In this document: positions 23,931 to 38,241 of the stretch, piece by piece | How positions within the stretch are numbered: the stretch's first letter is position 1 | Layout: every line of letters starts with the position of its first letter | Assembly: GCA_026413225.1 (NCBI GenBank) | Contig: CM048591.1 | Span: 46,211,803 to 46,275,802, forward strand | Origin: Otis tarda | Lineage: Eukaryota > Chordata > Aves > Otidiformes > Otididae | Length of the DNA stretch: 64,000 nucleotides | Reading direction: 5' to 3' | Notes under the pieces: generated by a model | What the model saw: only the letters and a program-made list of their open reading frames with translations | Databases searched by the model: none | Told to the model about the DNA's origin: nothing | Program-made: the position numbers and the translations under genes

Positions 23931-26900
23931 TCTAAGGTTTGGCCCAGCATTGTGCATTTAACTTTATATATTTCTTGCATATCCCACCATTAAAAAGCCA
24001 CTAAACAAACAAAATACCCACAACTGTAAAAATACTATAAACCTCATAAGTGATTTATAAGATGACTTACCAAGATCCTTTTCATCCCTTTTTCTGTGAT
24101 TGTGTGATTCACTGGCTTCTGATGCCTCTAAAGATTTAATTAAGTCTTTAAGGGATTTCATGTTGAGTGGTCTCTCTCATTAAATATTTAACATAGTATT
24201 GCTTTCTTTTTTTTCACTTTGTTTCACTATTGTATTATCTTAATTAGTTTAACTGGAAGGTTAAAATAAAGCTAAAATATCTACTTAGTGACAAAATAAA
24301 GATTTTAGAAATATTTTTGTTATTTCTGAAGATATTCTTCATGGATTTTGAGTTATATCTGTCCCATGTCTTAATATTTTTAGTACTTGCTTCCCACTGA
24401 GTAGTTAGTAAAATCATAGAATCATAAGCTAAAGCAGGACATACTTTCTAGATTATCTTCTTCATATATGTCATAAGATGTTTCATAAAGTCCACTTACA
24501 TTAAATATGAAATAGTTATGGATAGGGCTTCAAATCCAAACTATTTGTAGACATTAAAATGAATGCTTGCAATACGAAAATTGAATCAATAGCCTTGGCA
24601 ATCTAGTCCACACACAACTATCTGAGTAACAGAAAATGTAACAAGGCATATTTCGCATTCTCAGCACAGAGAAACCAAAACCAGAGTGTAACTCTTCTCT
24701 CTAAAGACAGCGATCTCTCAAATCCAGTGTCGGATACAACAGTGGTAGGAAACTTGCAGAGCCTCTGGTTGTGCTGTATCAATGCTCCGGATAAAGTACT
24801 TTAGTGTCTAGAGTTGTCAATCCCACCTTTGTTCTCAAGCACTAAAATGAAGACAAAATGTCATTTTCCCAAAACAACTGTGGTACAGTATTGTTCTTAA
24901 CGACATTGTAGAGTAGCTGAAGATATAATAAACCTTCTCCTCTCCTGATAAAAGCTTAATTCTGAGGAAAGTGCATTCCAGTGAAATAGAAACTTAGAAT
25001 TGAAAAAAAAACCCAGAGGTAGAAACCATAAAATATGCAAAACAGCAAAAGAGACCATTTACTTGAACAACTGAAATTATTTTTAAAAGGAAATACTGTC
25101 AGGCTGCAAGCTACACTTAGGCATTTTTAAAAATTATTTCTCCTCCTGTTGAATAGGTAATTTCAGTGTCAGTTGTGGTTTTCCAAAACTGTTTTAACCA
25201 CTCAAATTTTATCCAAAAGTCATAGATATATACGACTTGTGTGTGATCTTCAGCAGACCATTGTACACTGAGAAGTTATAGATCCACAATAGAGTTAAAC
25301 TGAGCATGCTCAGGCCACTGCTGTGCTGCATGGCACTGCCCATCCAGTGTGGCCTTCAGGCTGTGTTTTGCTGCTCCAGTCCTTTGGCTGCAGGATAACC
25401 TTAGCCACCTTACAGAGGAGCCTTCAGGCAGCTCTCTCTTGATACCTGTAATAATGCCACCAGTGTGTCCTTGCCTTTACCTAAAAGCACAGCAAGAAGT
25501 TCTTGTAAGAATATAATTTCTCTTTAACTGTAGAAATGATTAATAGAGTTGTTCCCTTGTAAATAAAAATTTATAATAGTTTGAATAACCAAAAGCAGAA
25601 AATCTCAGCTAAGGGCAGGGTCTGAATGGCATGCTGCATGTGGGTTGTTCGATGTTATGCTACTCAGGGCTCCCAGCATCTAAAGGTATGTAAGATAATC
25701 TATGCTATTGTCTTACAGTGTTAGCAGTAATAAAAAGCATTTCAAATGACAAACTACTAAGTCTTACTGTGTCCATAATGAACCATCTCCTCCTAGTGCA
25801 AAACAATCCAAGATATCAAATAATATAATACCTGTCAATAAATTTCATTTTTTTTAATTATGTCCTTCTATGTTTAAAAGTCTTACCAATTTATATCTAA
25901 AAATACAATCTCAGTTTCAGCTGCCTTTACAGTTATCATTTTCATCTTCCGGTAATCATATTTACTGTATTTTTTTTATGTTCTCCTTCTACTGTGGTGT
26001 CACTCGAGGCATGCCATTCGTTTCCTTTTCTTTTGTGATTGTTCAGGGTGGAAAATTACAAGAAACCTACTGTATGGGGTTACTTCATAAGGGCACGGGG
26101 AATAAAAAGCCTATAAACTTTATTTTTGCTTAGCAACTGAAATTGTATGACCTTTTGGTTCCAACTTCTATCTGGTTCATGAACCTCTTATTGTTAAAGT
26201 CAGTCTATGAAGGTCTTCAGCAGAACCTATCAACCAGAGTATGTGCTCTAGATCAACTAAAGACTTTTTTTTTTTTTTTCCCACTGACAACAATGGCATT
26301 TGATCTTTCATGTACCTACTATTCCTCTCACCTGTACTGTCTAAATTCTGGAAAAGATGAGATAATATCTGTCTTGTGTCACTACCTCTTCTAACATACA
26401 CTTTTTCATTCTACTGCTGATCTTTCTTTTCCCTAATGATGACCAACTGTCAAGTCTATGCTCATTTTTTTCCAGAATAAAAATAAATTATTTTATTGAC
26501 TATAATACAGTGTACATAACTGTTCAATGCTGGCAGGTTAGGGCTTAGGTATTTTACGGCTTAGTGCAGGAAATAAAGTTATCAAGAGTAAAGAAGGAAA
26601 TGGACTAATCATAAATTACTAAAACATTAGGCAGCAGTATACCCAACACTTTTATTATTGCTTGATTTCAGATATGTTCTGTATTGTATCGTATCTTGCT
26701 AGAGGAATTGATTTTCATTTCAGGTGAGCTCCCATGTATACTTTAAGTCAGGAATTAATTCAAATAATGAATATTATATGAGTATTAAAAAGGATATGTC
26801 TTTGGCATGTGTTATCTGAACTGTTTTGCTCAACAAATTTAGTAAAATACATTTATGTCTTAAACTGGTGATCATAACTCACATTCAAATAGTAGTGATG

Positions 26901-27880
26901 CTTTTAATCTTTCTCGTGTTCATTTACTGTCTGAAATGTCTGAACAAATTATTCAGAAGCTCCTATATACTATGATTGCATCTAAATAAGATCTTTAGCT
27001 GATGACACATTGATTTTCAGGTTTTGAAATCAGCTTTGCTTTAAAGACTAATTTTAGAGAAAATAACATTGCATATGAACCATTCTTAGGAGATACATAC
27101 TTCATTAAGTATATAGTAGTGAAACTGAAACTTCAGACCACTCTTGAGTGTACTTCTTTCGTAGGTGCTTGGAATGATCATGATTATATTTACACAGAGG
27201 TAGTTTCTTATATCCAGAAAGTAATTAGAATTTGTGGAAGAACTTAATCAGGTAACCTGGAATCAAGCTTTCCACTATACAAAAGACATGTTAACATATT
27301 ATCTTACTGTGCTAATGTTTAAATGTTAGAACAGAACATGGTACAGAATAAATATTCACTGATTGGAAGACTTGCTTGTTCTGCTCCAAGTGAGATAGAT
27401 GTGATCAGATGTTGAGGAATGAGGTCTTGCAGCCTGCTGGCTTTCTGCACATTGAAAATGGAGAACTAATGCACTGATGCACTGCCAGTGAATGTCCAGC
27501 TGCTGCAGACTCCATACACAGATTGAACAGACACTGCCAGTTCCCAAGCAGCTACCCTGTGGTGGACTGAAGAAAGCAGAGCTGCCTTTAGAAAGCACAC
27601 AAAACTTCCCCAAAGGCATCTCCTTTGGGGAGCATACTCCTTTGAACTGTTAGCCACAAACAGGCAGCAACTATGCATCAAAATGAGCGGTAACATAGGC
27701 CTGTTTGAAGCATGTTAGGAAAATGGTGCAACATTGATCTTCATCAATATTTCAAGTACTGGTGAGACCTTCCCTTCTTTTATAGGCCAGTGATATCACA
27801 CAAACATATGCTGAACTTAAGGCACTACCACCATAGAAGCGTCATCCTTAACTATTTATGGCCATTACAATAGTTCTTAT
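23931..27880. other. Unassigned AT-rich sequence
   Basis: No gene is recognised. A possible 50-60 bp CR1 tail is listed separately at 24415. The patch at about 25300-25490 is richer in GC and in short CTG/CAG-like words than its surroundings, but matches nothing I can name. The patch at about 27360-27700 is likewise more GC-rich and contains a minus-strand frame of 87 codons without any family signature. Confidence 0.5.
24415..24470 (-). repeat. Possible very short CR1 3' tail
   Basis: AAATCATAGAATCATAAGC, then AGATTATCTTC, resembles the octamer tail and the AGATCATCTAGTCC block of a reversed CR1, but the similarity stops after about 55 bp. It could be a heavily 5'-truncated insertion or chance. 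Confidence 0.35.
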
Positions 27881-28408
27881 TGTGGTGGGTTAACTCACCC
27901 CTCAGCACCCCTCCAGTCGCTCCTCCATTCTCCCAGCAGGGTGTGGGAGAGAGTCAAAAAAATAAACATGAGAAAAACTCACAGATTGAGATGAAGACTG
28001 TTTAATAAGTGAAGAAAAAAAAGGGAAAACACCCCCAAAACAATTGAGTAATGCAAAGGCAATCACTCATCACATTGCACCAGCAGATTGACACTCATCC
28101 AGTTGATGCACAAAGGCTACTTTGGAAAAAATTCCCCTCAGTTTTATTGTTAAGCATGACATTATGGCATGGAATATCCCTTTGCTTCAGCTATCTTAGC
28201 CCTGCCTCATCACAACCTTTCGCCACTCCCGACATACTCACTGAGGGACAGTATCAGAAATTGAGAAGGACTCAGTGCTGTGCAAACGCTCTTCAGCAAC
28301 AGCTGAGATATTGTTGTGTTTTAAATACTGTTTTAGTCACAAATCCAAACCACGGTACTGTATGGGCTAATATAAAGCAAATTATCTCCATCTCATCCAG
28401 ACAGCACA
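27881..28408 (-). mobile_element. Old solo LTR of a third avian ERV family, antisense
   Basis: In + orientation the stretch begins TGTGGTGGGTTAACTCACCC and ends CCAGACAGCACA, so it has TG...CA ends. Between them are segments I recognise from a widespread avian LTR: a GGGAGAGAGTC block, GATTGAGATGAAGACTGTTTAATA (read on the minus strand, this contains an ATTAAA poly(A) signal), a segment resembling GCATGACATTATGG...GGAATATCCCTTTG, and a closing CACAAATCCAAACCA block. It is clearly diverged, with small indels. A convincing target duplication is not visible (TTAT on one side, TTAA on the other). The 126-codon + strand frame within it is antisense to the LTR and not a gene. Confidence 0.75.
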
Positions 28409-28511
28409 TTAATTTAAGTTCCCATTTGTAACGCTTTTCACTTCTTACAATACTTTTACATAAGACCAATATTGTTTTTTAAATTTTTTTAAAATAGTTT
28501 GAAAATTTGGA

Positions 28512-28690
28512 TTGAAACGGCAACGGATTGAAAATGGCAACTGTCTTGGACTTATGTATTTGGATTTTCCTAAGGCATTTGATGTAATGCCACAAAGTAT
28601 TTTTATTAAAGTGCTCAGAAGACACAGAATTAACAGGACACAAATAATAAAGATTAAAAAGTTGATATGCAACAACAATAGAGAAACCAT
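28512..28690 (+). pseudogene. Ancient LINE reverse-transcriptase fragment (CR1-like)
   Basis: A 61-codon open frame reads LMYLDFPKAFDVMPQSIF and continues with IKVLRRHRINRTQ. This lines up with RT motif A of the CR1 copies elsewhere in the window ([24 protein letters not shown] and [20 protein letters not shown]), including the catalytic Asp and the KAFD signature. The DNA is strongly AT-rich compared with copies A-C, and nothing before or after it is recognisable. It is therefore an old, mostly erased insertion, possibly of an early CR1 or a related L2/L3-type lineage. Confidence 0.6.
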
Positions 28691-31600
28691 TCATTAGGAG
28701 AATACATGAAAATATCATATACTCTGTGTTTCAAACATGTTTGGAGCAAAATAGATCAACATTTTACCCACGGTGAAATTCTGGGAGGCTTTTTAAGATT
28801 CTATTCACAATAATTCTTTTCTCTTTGTGATTCTTTTCTATATACAGGTTATTGACCTTGATTTTGTTTGCAATTGAGTCAGGGAATTTCTTCAACACTG
28901 TCAAATGTTTAGTAAATGTGAACACAAATTTGCTGGTGTTTTGTTTTTTTTTACTTGCCTATTGTACCTACTTGTAACAGTACTAGTAATACTTGAAAAA
29001 TTATTAAGTAGTAACAAACACAGCCTATTTTGTTCATGTCACAATGAAAGGCACTTTTCCTTATGTTTTCAGTAAAGCCTATAGTTTCAGAAAGCTGACA
29101 AAGTACTATGACAAATTTATCTGAAAGGGCAGGTTGTTAAGATTGCTGTTAAGCAGATGTGTTTGTTTGTCTTCTCACATATGCCAGCAATGACCTTTTC
29201 AACATTCACGCTGCATGTTTTACCAAAGAACACTATCCTGACTCTTATAAGATATTGCTCATAAGTACAGCCTATGAACTCCAAGCTCTGCACAGCCTGT
29301 GAAACTGGAAATCTGAGTGTTATCCAGCACAGTCTAATGCAGCTTTCAGCACACCAAGGAGAACTGATGACATTCAGTTTCCTAACTGGCAACCTAGCAT
29401 CATATGAACTTGAAGGAGACTTTTGCTAGGGTTTGAATACACAAAATACATCCTGTGAGGTTGGAGCATGCTTATGAGGATATTTATCATCTTTTGAAGT
29501 GAGCATTTGCCAAAATTCGTAAATCCTTGGGAAAAGATGATTCTGAGAATTTTAACATAGGTTTTTTTTTTCTTTTTAAAAAATTCTTCTCTCACAACAT
29601 AAAATAAAAATATTTTTGTATTTCTAATGAAATGAAAGTCCTACTTTTTTTTTAAAACTTTTCTTAAGAGATAATGATAATTTTCTAATTAGATAAATGT
29701 AATTCTGCAATCATTGAGTAGTTTCATTGAGTTAACTCAAGGATAGTCCTTGCTTCAAAGCACAAAATCTTTAACATTCTTCAGAGAATAAGTTAGAGGA
29801 GTTTTTTGGTGGTGGGTTGTTTTTTTTTTGGTTTTTTTTTTTTTAAATCTCTTACTATTGTCTTCTGGCTTGAGCTTTTTAAATAGTTGGGTGGGTTTTT
29901 TGTTTTTGTTTTTCTTTTTTTTTTTTTTTCCCAGAGAAATGGTTAATTTAGCACAGAAACATTTGGAGGAGTGGTAAGATCCTGACACAGTTACCGATAA
30001 CAGAAAAAACTCCTGTCAATACTGACAAATTCTCATCAATAGTGGGGTTTTGCTGACCTGATCAGCATTGCCTGTGTTATCACCTAGCTCTTTTGTTCTT
30101 AAGTATGAAATTAATGCTAGATACATTTGGAGAACTTAACTTCATAATAAAAAGCTAGCAAACAAAATTAATGTACTCTATGATACATTAAAAAAAAAGT
30201 ACTTAAGGAAGTCACATTCATGTAAGCTAAATCTTTAGATGATTTCTCTGTACACATAGCCAGTAGATTATGACTGCTGCTCTGTAACTTGAATTACAGC
30301 TTTTAGTACTGCTAGGACCCTCTCTTTGTAATAGGCTGTTTTGAAAAGTATTAGTTGTTATGTCACTGACAGAGACTTTTCTTTGCCTACTTCTTTACTA
30401 ATGCAGCTCTTTTTGGAGGGTATGCCTGAAAGCTCCAAAACCATAAAGAGTTCCTTGTAGCTTGAATAAGCCAACATGGATAAGAATGCAGTGATATATT
30501 TTTTAAACTTACCTTACATCTTCTGTTTTTTGAATTTCTGGGACACCAGTAAGCTTAGTTCATTCAGATGTCGTCATAAGATCTGAAAGGAAACTCATAT
30601 TGTGGTCTTGGTGAGCAACAGCTAGTTTTCTTGCTATTTGACTTTGAGCCAATAGACTTTACATTTCCCTTTTTCTGCTCCACTGCCAATTTACACATTT
30701 TAATTTCTATAGGATCTCTTCAAAACTTAAAAAAAATTAAATAGATGCATATCCCTCATCACCTTATTCCACTTCATTGCCTTCTTATTATCATACTAAT
30801 TGATTACTTCTTGGGTGTATAACTGAAGCAAAGCATGATAATAGTTCATCTCCTTCTTTCATGTGAGATGCAAATTAGGGCAATAAAACATATTTCACCA
30901 TATCAGAATCAGTCTTTAAAGAGATATTGAAATGTGCTTGCTTCTTTGACCTTCATAGAGATGGATGTTTCACACTACAGAGAGAATGTATGCAGAGACA
31001 ACAGAAGCTTTCTCACAAAACCAGTCTATTTTTAACTTTTTTTTTTTTAATACGTTTAAAAAGCACTTTGGTGTTGTATGGTGAGTTCATTTTCCCTGTG
31101 CAGTCAGTTCTTGGTCCTGTTGCTGAGGCATCATCTGGGTGCCAATTAGAGTCAGTTTCACTACACTAGAAATTTCCCTCGTATGGGCTACCAGCACTGC
31201 AAATACACTTGGCTCACTCATTAGTTCCACAAAGGTCAGGAAATGTCATCCCTGAAGAGTTAGCAAGCAATGACAAGTTTGGTCAAACTCAGACAAGCCA
31301 CACAACATTGGAATCTATGACTTAATAAAGTCTATGCACACTTACTAGCAACATATGTTCTTTGTTTGCATTTAATGACAACTTACTAAAAATGTGTCAG
31401 CCACCAAGTGAAAGAGTCAACCCACACTTTCAAGGAACTTAATGCTACAGTTTACTGCTAAGAATGTAACACTTTCCTTTAACAAAATATAATATATCAA
31501 AATGTACTGATAAAGCTTTCCCAACCCACTAATTTATTCAGTGACCTTGTAAAATTACTTGACATTTTAACTTCTGTTTTCAGAATGCATTCACAGACTT

Positions 31601-31887
31601 TTCTCCATCAGTTTTTGACAGAAGACTGTGAGTGTAAGGGATTTTAACTTGTGTTATGAAAACTTGTGGTTCATTATCAATATAACTAACCTTAAAGAAC
31701 TAAATAGTATTTTAATCCTACTATAAAGAACAGAAAGATAGGAAACAATTATGCAGATGCTACAATACAGGCAAATGTTTCATTAGAAACAATATGCATG
31801 CAACATATGTCTACAAAATAAAAGTAGAGATTAGATAAAGATGTATTGTCTCCCATAATAATGTCTTTTGAACCCAATTATTGAAAA
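28691..31887. other. Unassigned AT-rich sequence
   Basis: No gene is seen. It contains a T/G-rich low-complexity patch at 29798-29933 and short poly(T) runs. A minus-strand frame of 91 codons (29117-29392) has no recognisable family. Confidence 0.5.
29798..29933 (+). repeat. T/G-rich low-complexity tract
   Basis: Poly(T) runs are broken by GG and GGTGG, in two clusters. On the opposite strand they translate to Lys-rich frames, which are artefacts of composition. Confidence 0.7.
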
Positions 31888-32132
31888 TCTGACCTTCCAC
31901 TAGGCCAGACTGCTCAAAGCCCCATCCGTCCTGGCCTTGAACACTTTCAGGGAAGAGGCATCCGTAGCTCCTCTAGGCAACTTGTTCCAGTGCCTCACCA
32001 CTCTCACAGTGAAGAATTTCTTCCTTGCATCTAATCTAAACATACTCTCTTTCAGTTTAAACCTGTTATTTCTACATGCCCTTGTCAAGTCCCTCTCCAG
32101 TTTTCCTGTAGGCGCCCTTTAGGTACTGGAAT
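31888..32132 (-). mobile_element. CR1 LINE fragment, antisense (copy F)
   Basis: On the minus strand a 62-codon frame reads RFKLKESMFRLDARKKFFTV, RVVRHWNKLPRGATDASSLK and VFKARTDGALSS. This is the C-terminal end of CR1 ORF2 (compare [20 protein letters not shown] in copy B). Both the octamer tail and all catalytic domains are missing, so both ends are truncated or eroded. Confidence 0.85.
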
Positions 32133-34078
32133 TTGATTCTTAGCATAGCAAGTTTACAAATGGAAGACATTCCAATGATTTGTCAAATTTATTTTCTTTT
32201 GAAATTACTGAAACACACTAGTTTAGCCTGAAAATGTCGCCCAAATATATAGATTGACAATCAAGTAAACAAAACTTAATATTCCCCCAAAGAAGAAAAT
32301 TACAATTTTTTTTTTTTTGTATGGAAAATACTGACTTTATCATTTTTAACAACTGTTAGCAGGGCTCAGTGCTAGCTCTTTTTTTTTCTCTCTCAAAGTA
32401 CATAGGTACGTATTTTCAAGATTATAATTATCTTCTGCTTATGTCTGTTTCCTGCTGTGTCCTCTCACTTTTCACTGTAATGACACTTAAAATTAATTTA
32501 TCACTTTTGCCATCAGTTGCTGCAGGAGTACATGAGAGGATATATTTTGTTGCCTTTGGTCTACCTTTGCTATTCACTGCCTTCACAGATCAGACAAAAC
32601 ATGAAATTAAAATTAAAATTATGTGATTTAACTTATTATAAAAGTGTTAAGGAGCTTATGATATCTTTCTGTCCCAAATACACTTTTCTGAAGAGTAAAA
32701 GAAAGCCCTAAAAATATTGCTTTGTGTTATCTAAAAGAAGAAAATGAAAGAAGTAACATGTTATTTTTGTTACAGGTCTAGTTAAAATACTAAATCAGAT
32801 ACCAGTATCTTAAAAATACATTTGATGCACGTTTTTGTTCCTGTGAAATCATTGCTGTTTCAGGATTCGTGTAGAGATTTATCTTGACTTTCACTAATCC
32901 ATGAACAAATAAAAACTGTACTAAAATTTACTAAATTTATTAAAGATGCAGTATTTTTATCAAAGGTAATCAGTAGCAGCAAGATCATAGTGTTAGAAAT
33001 TTGTTAGAGAGTCTGTTCTTTTTCATTGTCCTATTAATATCTGTGAAATGGTACAATAACTCAGAATATTTTAGCTTCCTTAAAACTATATGTGTATTTT
33101 GATGTTTTTGTCAACAAACATTTTAGTAGCATTGGACGACCCTTATGTGTTGTTCCCAGTGTGTGCTGATTTTCTCCCTGGGTTTCCTTGTGTTATAACT
33201 TAAAACCAACATTTTAATTACTGTATTATTTACTAAGTTAATCTTCTTCTTCATAAAAGAACAAAAGTTGTCCATATCTGTGATGGTAGAGAGCCCTGAG
33301 AAAAACAGTGGTTGTGGAGAGCCTCAACAGCAGCACAGTGAAATGCCTGACCTGGTTATAACTTCCACATAAATTTGTGCAAGCGGACTGTGAGTCGTCC
33401 AATGGGCTGAAAGAGCAGGTGCCCACAATGAACCTTAGAGAGATGAATTAATCCCATAAAATTCTAACAAAGAGCACAAGCAGAGTCAAGTTAGGAAATG
33501 GAAACACTTTCTTTCTAAATGATATGAACTAGAAATTTAAAGAATAATGTAAGTTCATAAACGGATTTTTCAGTTTCATTGCAAAGCCAGAGCATGACTG
33601 AAGTCTTGTTGGCTATGTCTAGCAGTAAAGGATAATAAAATGCCCTTAGATTTGCTTCTGCTTTCTCAGTTCAAAAATATAGTAGGAAGTAACGAGAACA
33701 TATCGTGTTTATTTTTGATATTGTGTTATGTTTTACTACGACATTTTTTTTGGCAAACTACTCAGGAACCATTTTCATTCCAAGACACGTCAGAGTGTTC
33801 TAGAAAACTGTGCTGCATTGTACTGAATCACGATGCTACTGTAAAGTGGATGATGTTATCAGTATTTACTTCCCTTACAGACTTTTTCCACATTAATGAA
33901 TTTCTTTAGAAGTATTGACATTTTTCAGGCGTATTTTTGGGCAGCTAATTCTGTTCTTGTTTAAGCAAGGAAATCTGCAAAGACAGCTCTAACACTTCTT
34001 TTTAGTTTTATGGTTTGATCCTGGTTGTTCTGACCTGAATTCCTGTGTGTTATATGTTCTATGATTTTCAGATCCATG

Positions 34079-34130
34079 AAAATAAATAAATAGATAGATA
34101 GACAGATAAATAGATAAATACAGATAGATA
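34079..34130 (+). repeat. Mixed AAAT/GATA tetranucleotide microsatellite
   Basis: AAATAAAT units pass into TAGATAGATAGACAGATAAATAGATAAATACAGATAGATA, an imperfect 4-bp array of about 50 bp. Confidence 0.8.
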
Positions 34131-37100
34131 TGTTGGCTTCCTAGTGCCCTGCCAGAGCTTCACTATTTACTCTTAATCTATGTTCATTCCCATCAGGAAG
34201 GCAGTCTGAGTTCTTCATACATGATTGAACTTTATTGATGAACGTTATTTATGATCAGGTTAAATACTGCACCCAGAGGACAAAGCATTCAGGCCAAGAC
34301 CTTTACTTGAGGATTCTTTGCTCTAGCATATTTTTATCCAGTGGGGAAAAGTGCAACCCTCCCACTCCTACCAACTTGTTGTTTTCTTTGGTAGTCCTGA
34401 GAGCAATGGTGAAACACTGATATTTGTCTGGAAGAATGGTGGACCTTTAGAGTAGGAAAAATAACCCAATAACTAAAGACCCAAAGTTTTAAAAAAGCAA
34501 GTAAACATTAGGAACACAGAACTTCAAATTACGACAGGAAAAGAGAAATATATGAAGAAGTAAGAGTCATGGGGGAGAGAAATTATAAATATACAGAGTA
34601 AAGAAATCAGTAATAATTTCATATTTTCAGAAACTGAAAATAATGAGAAAAAAAGCCTGACCTTGGTTTCAGAGCAAATTCTTGCAGCTTGTACTGATAA
34701 GAAATAAGTGTGTGCTGGATTTATTGACAGGTTCTCTTAGGAACAGATAAGAAATTTTGTCTTCTAGAAAGCTACTATTTGATTCATGGAGCATACTGTT
34801 ACTGATCTTAACTGTGTCCATTTCTTCAAATCCCTCTGGGGCCATGATAGCAGAATCATCATATTTGGTCCCTTTCAGTAGAAATTATCATGTGTAAATA
34901 AATAGGAGACTTTTTTTTTGTTTAGAAATTTCTTCATTTGAATGCATGAGAAACGAACTATCTTATCAAAACATATGTTACGTTAACTCATCAAAACTAG
35001 GACTATTTGTATTTTACATATTTTTTTTCTTGCACATTTTTATATCTGTTTTTGCCTTTTCAGGCATTTACTCACTTTTTTTTTTTATATTCATTGGCAC
35101 ATTGGCCATGTAAAGATAAAACAGAGGCTCAAACGTTTCAGTTTTGAAACTTCTGAAATGCAAATTATCCCAATACGCAGAAATTTTTATCATATTATCA
35201 CGATATAACCTTCACTTTTCTAACTCCATTAACTTCTGAACAGGAAAGATATTGAAGAAAATGAAAATGCGTAGCTGAGATAAATTAAAGTAATTGATAG
35301 TGGGAGATGAAAATAAATTGTTCAGCGAAGGATCCACTGTTAAAATAATACCCATCAATATTATAATCTTCCCCGCTTTTTCCTCTCCCATCCTTCCTTC
35401 ATTATTTCTTTACCTTCCCAACTTCCAGAGTTGCTCTTCATTTTGAAGCTGTGTGTCCTTCAAAGACCGTGTTATTATTTGCCCTTGTCTTGCCTAATTA
35501 GATTACCTGAGATTACTGTTTTGCCTTCCTTACCAACTTTGTCCCATACTTAGTACAGTTTTAATCTGTCTTCTGTTCCAACAATGTGGTGATGAGCTTC
35601 ATTAGAGTTGATGGAGATTTCCCTCCTTTTTTTCCTTGACATACTACCCTACTTTTTGGTTTTTAAACTATTCACTTTCTCTTCTGGTCTACTCTCCTCC
35701 AGCTCCTTTGATTGTTCCTGCACTTTTTGTCTTTATCTTTTAAGAGTGGTAAAGGATTTTGCACTTCTCTACCTCTTCTCTTTCTCAACACTTTTAATAA
35801 CCTTGTTAACATTTTCTCCCTCTCTTGAATGATAATTTGCTACTTTGTTTCTTACTTCTTTCTTCCACTCTATATTTTCATTCTCTTTATCCCTTGTATT
35901 TTTGTTGCTTGTTTTCTGTTACTTGTCCAAACAAGAGGATGAATGTACCATACAGTCTAGGGTACTCTTAAGAAATGTTGACTACATAAGTTTATTCTGT
36001 ATTGTGTTAACTGCAACCCCAAAACCATATTTTTTTACTAGAGTAACAGATAAAAAGACATATCAAAAATTTAATAGCTGATTATATGAATAATTAGAAA
36101 GCAAAATATCTTTCAAATATAATAAGTTGTCTCACAGAGAGTTCTAATCATGTTTAGCCTAATATCTAAGATAAAGTAAAATATGAATAAAGCAGTTCAA
36201 TACAGGAAATGTATTGAATTCTAGTTAAGAAATTTAACGAGAATTTCAAGCTATCTGCACACAAAACCAAGAGACTTCAGTTCTCACCTGAAGATCAGAA
36301 GTATCAGCTGGAAATGTTCACACAGTCTAAAGCTCACTCAACATGTCTTAGCTGTAGCTATATGTCTGTTTCCAGCAAAGTGAAAAAAGTGAGTTTAATT
36401 CATTGTTTTGCAGTTTGAAATAAACTACTTTTCTGAAAATAAATTATTAATATTCAGTATATGCCTTCATATCATCAGTCCTTACATCTTGGCTGAATCC
36501 AGTTGTAGGTTCATTAACTAACTCTGGGAGGTACTGAAAACATTTTAGATAAAGAGGTCTCACAAAGTTGGCTATGGGTGAGTTTTAGCTGAGGACCAGG
36601 CAGTTCCTCAGTGCCATTGAGTTTTGTCTGTTAACTTCCTGCTTAGGCAAGGTGATATAATGGTCACCCCATGGCCAGATTTGATGTTTGGCAAGTGTTG
36701 ATGGATTTATTAACTGGTGACAGGTAGCTATGACTGAAACTTAATTGATTGCATAGACATATCCTGAGAATTTATACATTGAACTTTAATAATGCTAAAT
36801 TACCTTTACTGCAAAACAGTCTTTCTTGTCTTTCTCTCCTTAACTATCGACACTTCATGTGTTTTGTTATCCCTGCTTGTCACTCAAATCGCCATTAGGC
36901 TCCTCTCTTGGACTGCCACTGATTGTTGAATTCTTTGTAAAAGCAATCACTTACCAGAAATTGTACCTTTCACAAAATGAATTATCCCAGTACAAACTTT
37001 CAGCCATGATGAAAGACTTTAATTCTCAGTTGGAAAAATTTAAATAATAGAGCACCTGTTAACGTGTTGCCCCAATTTGGCAGTTCCATATTCTTTCATC

Positions 37101-38241
37101 TCTGGGTATCACTGATAGATTAGAAGGCATGGGAGTATAAAGTACTTTAAATTTAAAGCCTGATACTACTTTACATTCTTTTTGTCTAAACTGTAGTGAA
37201 GATGAAGTGTTAATTAGCAATTCCAGTTTTTATATTATACTACATAATCTTTTTTTTTTTTTTTTTTTCCTGGAATTTTGTCTTTCCATGTCCCACCAGA
37301 GCTTTTTATAAGTTTGGTAATCTATTACAGGCTACTAAAATGCAGTGTGGATAACTAAGACATACTCCTGAAAGTGTTACTACTTAGAAAGCTAAAAAAA
37401 AGTAAATCAAATCTATTTTTGTGCATATCAGATTTGAGATGACTGAAAATACTTATTCTTTTGTATAGTAGGATAAATTTTTTTTGCTAACTTTAATGTG
37501 TGTCCTGACACAATACTTTTGGGGTCAAAGAATGTATTCATATGCAAATAGTCATAACGCCAGCCTGCTTTCCAAGGAAGTCTTTTTTTCATATTCTACT
37601 CAGTTCCGTGAATGCTGAAGCAAGTGATGGTTTGTTATCATTAAAAGTGGCACAAGTGGTGTACAATTTGTCTAACGTAATGAAAATCAAATTATTTTTA
37701 GTTTCTTCTGAGGTATCACCTTTCTCTGTTATGCTGTCAGAGTTTTAAAAACAGAAACAGGTTTGCTTGTTCTACTTTACCTAATTATTCTGCTTTCACA
37801 GCATTTGTCCTAGTAAACACTTTCTCTTAAGATCATTGTGACAGATTTAAAGCTAGGAGCAGTATGTGATCTACCGTTCAGTCTAAATTCTGAAATTAAA
37901 ATATAATTTAAATATTTACAGACTGGGGTATGAGTTAGTGCATTATTGGAAATACATCTTAGGAATACAGAGGGTGGAGACATAGACTTGTACATCTTGC
38001 ATATTTAAAAGGAAATGAGTGGGCTTGTCCACCACTTCCAGTTGATGGGTATTCTTGTCAAGGAAGGAAACCTAAGTTGTAAAGAAGGTGTAAGAGCAAA
38101 AGGTATATCCTTTTAAAAAGGATGATTTCCCAGGAAGAAGATTTGCAGCAAAGAGGTAATTTCTCTAGCAGATGCAGAAGAGGGGGAGGATGGGAAGAAA
38201 AAAAAGGAAAGAACAGCTAAACTCTTAAGATATGTCAATGC

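Noticed and set aside
28051-28431. 126-codon + strand frame
   Set aside because: It is antisense to the old solo LTR at 27881-28408 and extends past its end; no family signature.
33238-33426. Possible exon on the minus strand (CACCTGCTCTTTCAG acceptor, CAG/GTCAGG donor)
   Set aside because: The acceptor is good, but only about 17 codons are open in the best frame, the donor is weak, and nothing links it in phase with the blocks at 57 and 60 kb.
35600-36081. Two adjacent + strand frames rich in Leu, Phe and Ser, resembling membrane segments
   Set aside because: The region is a pyrimidine-rich patch. The hydrophobic look follows from T-rich codons, and there are no splice or start features.
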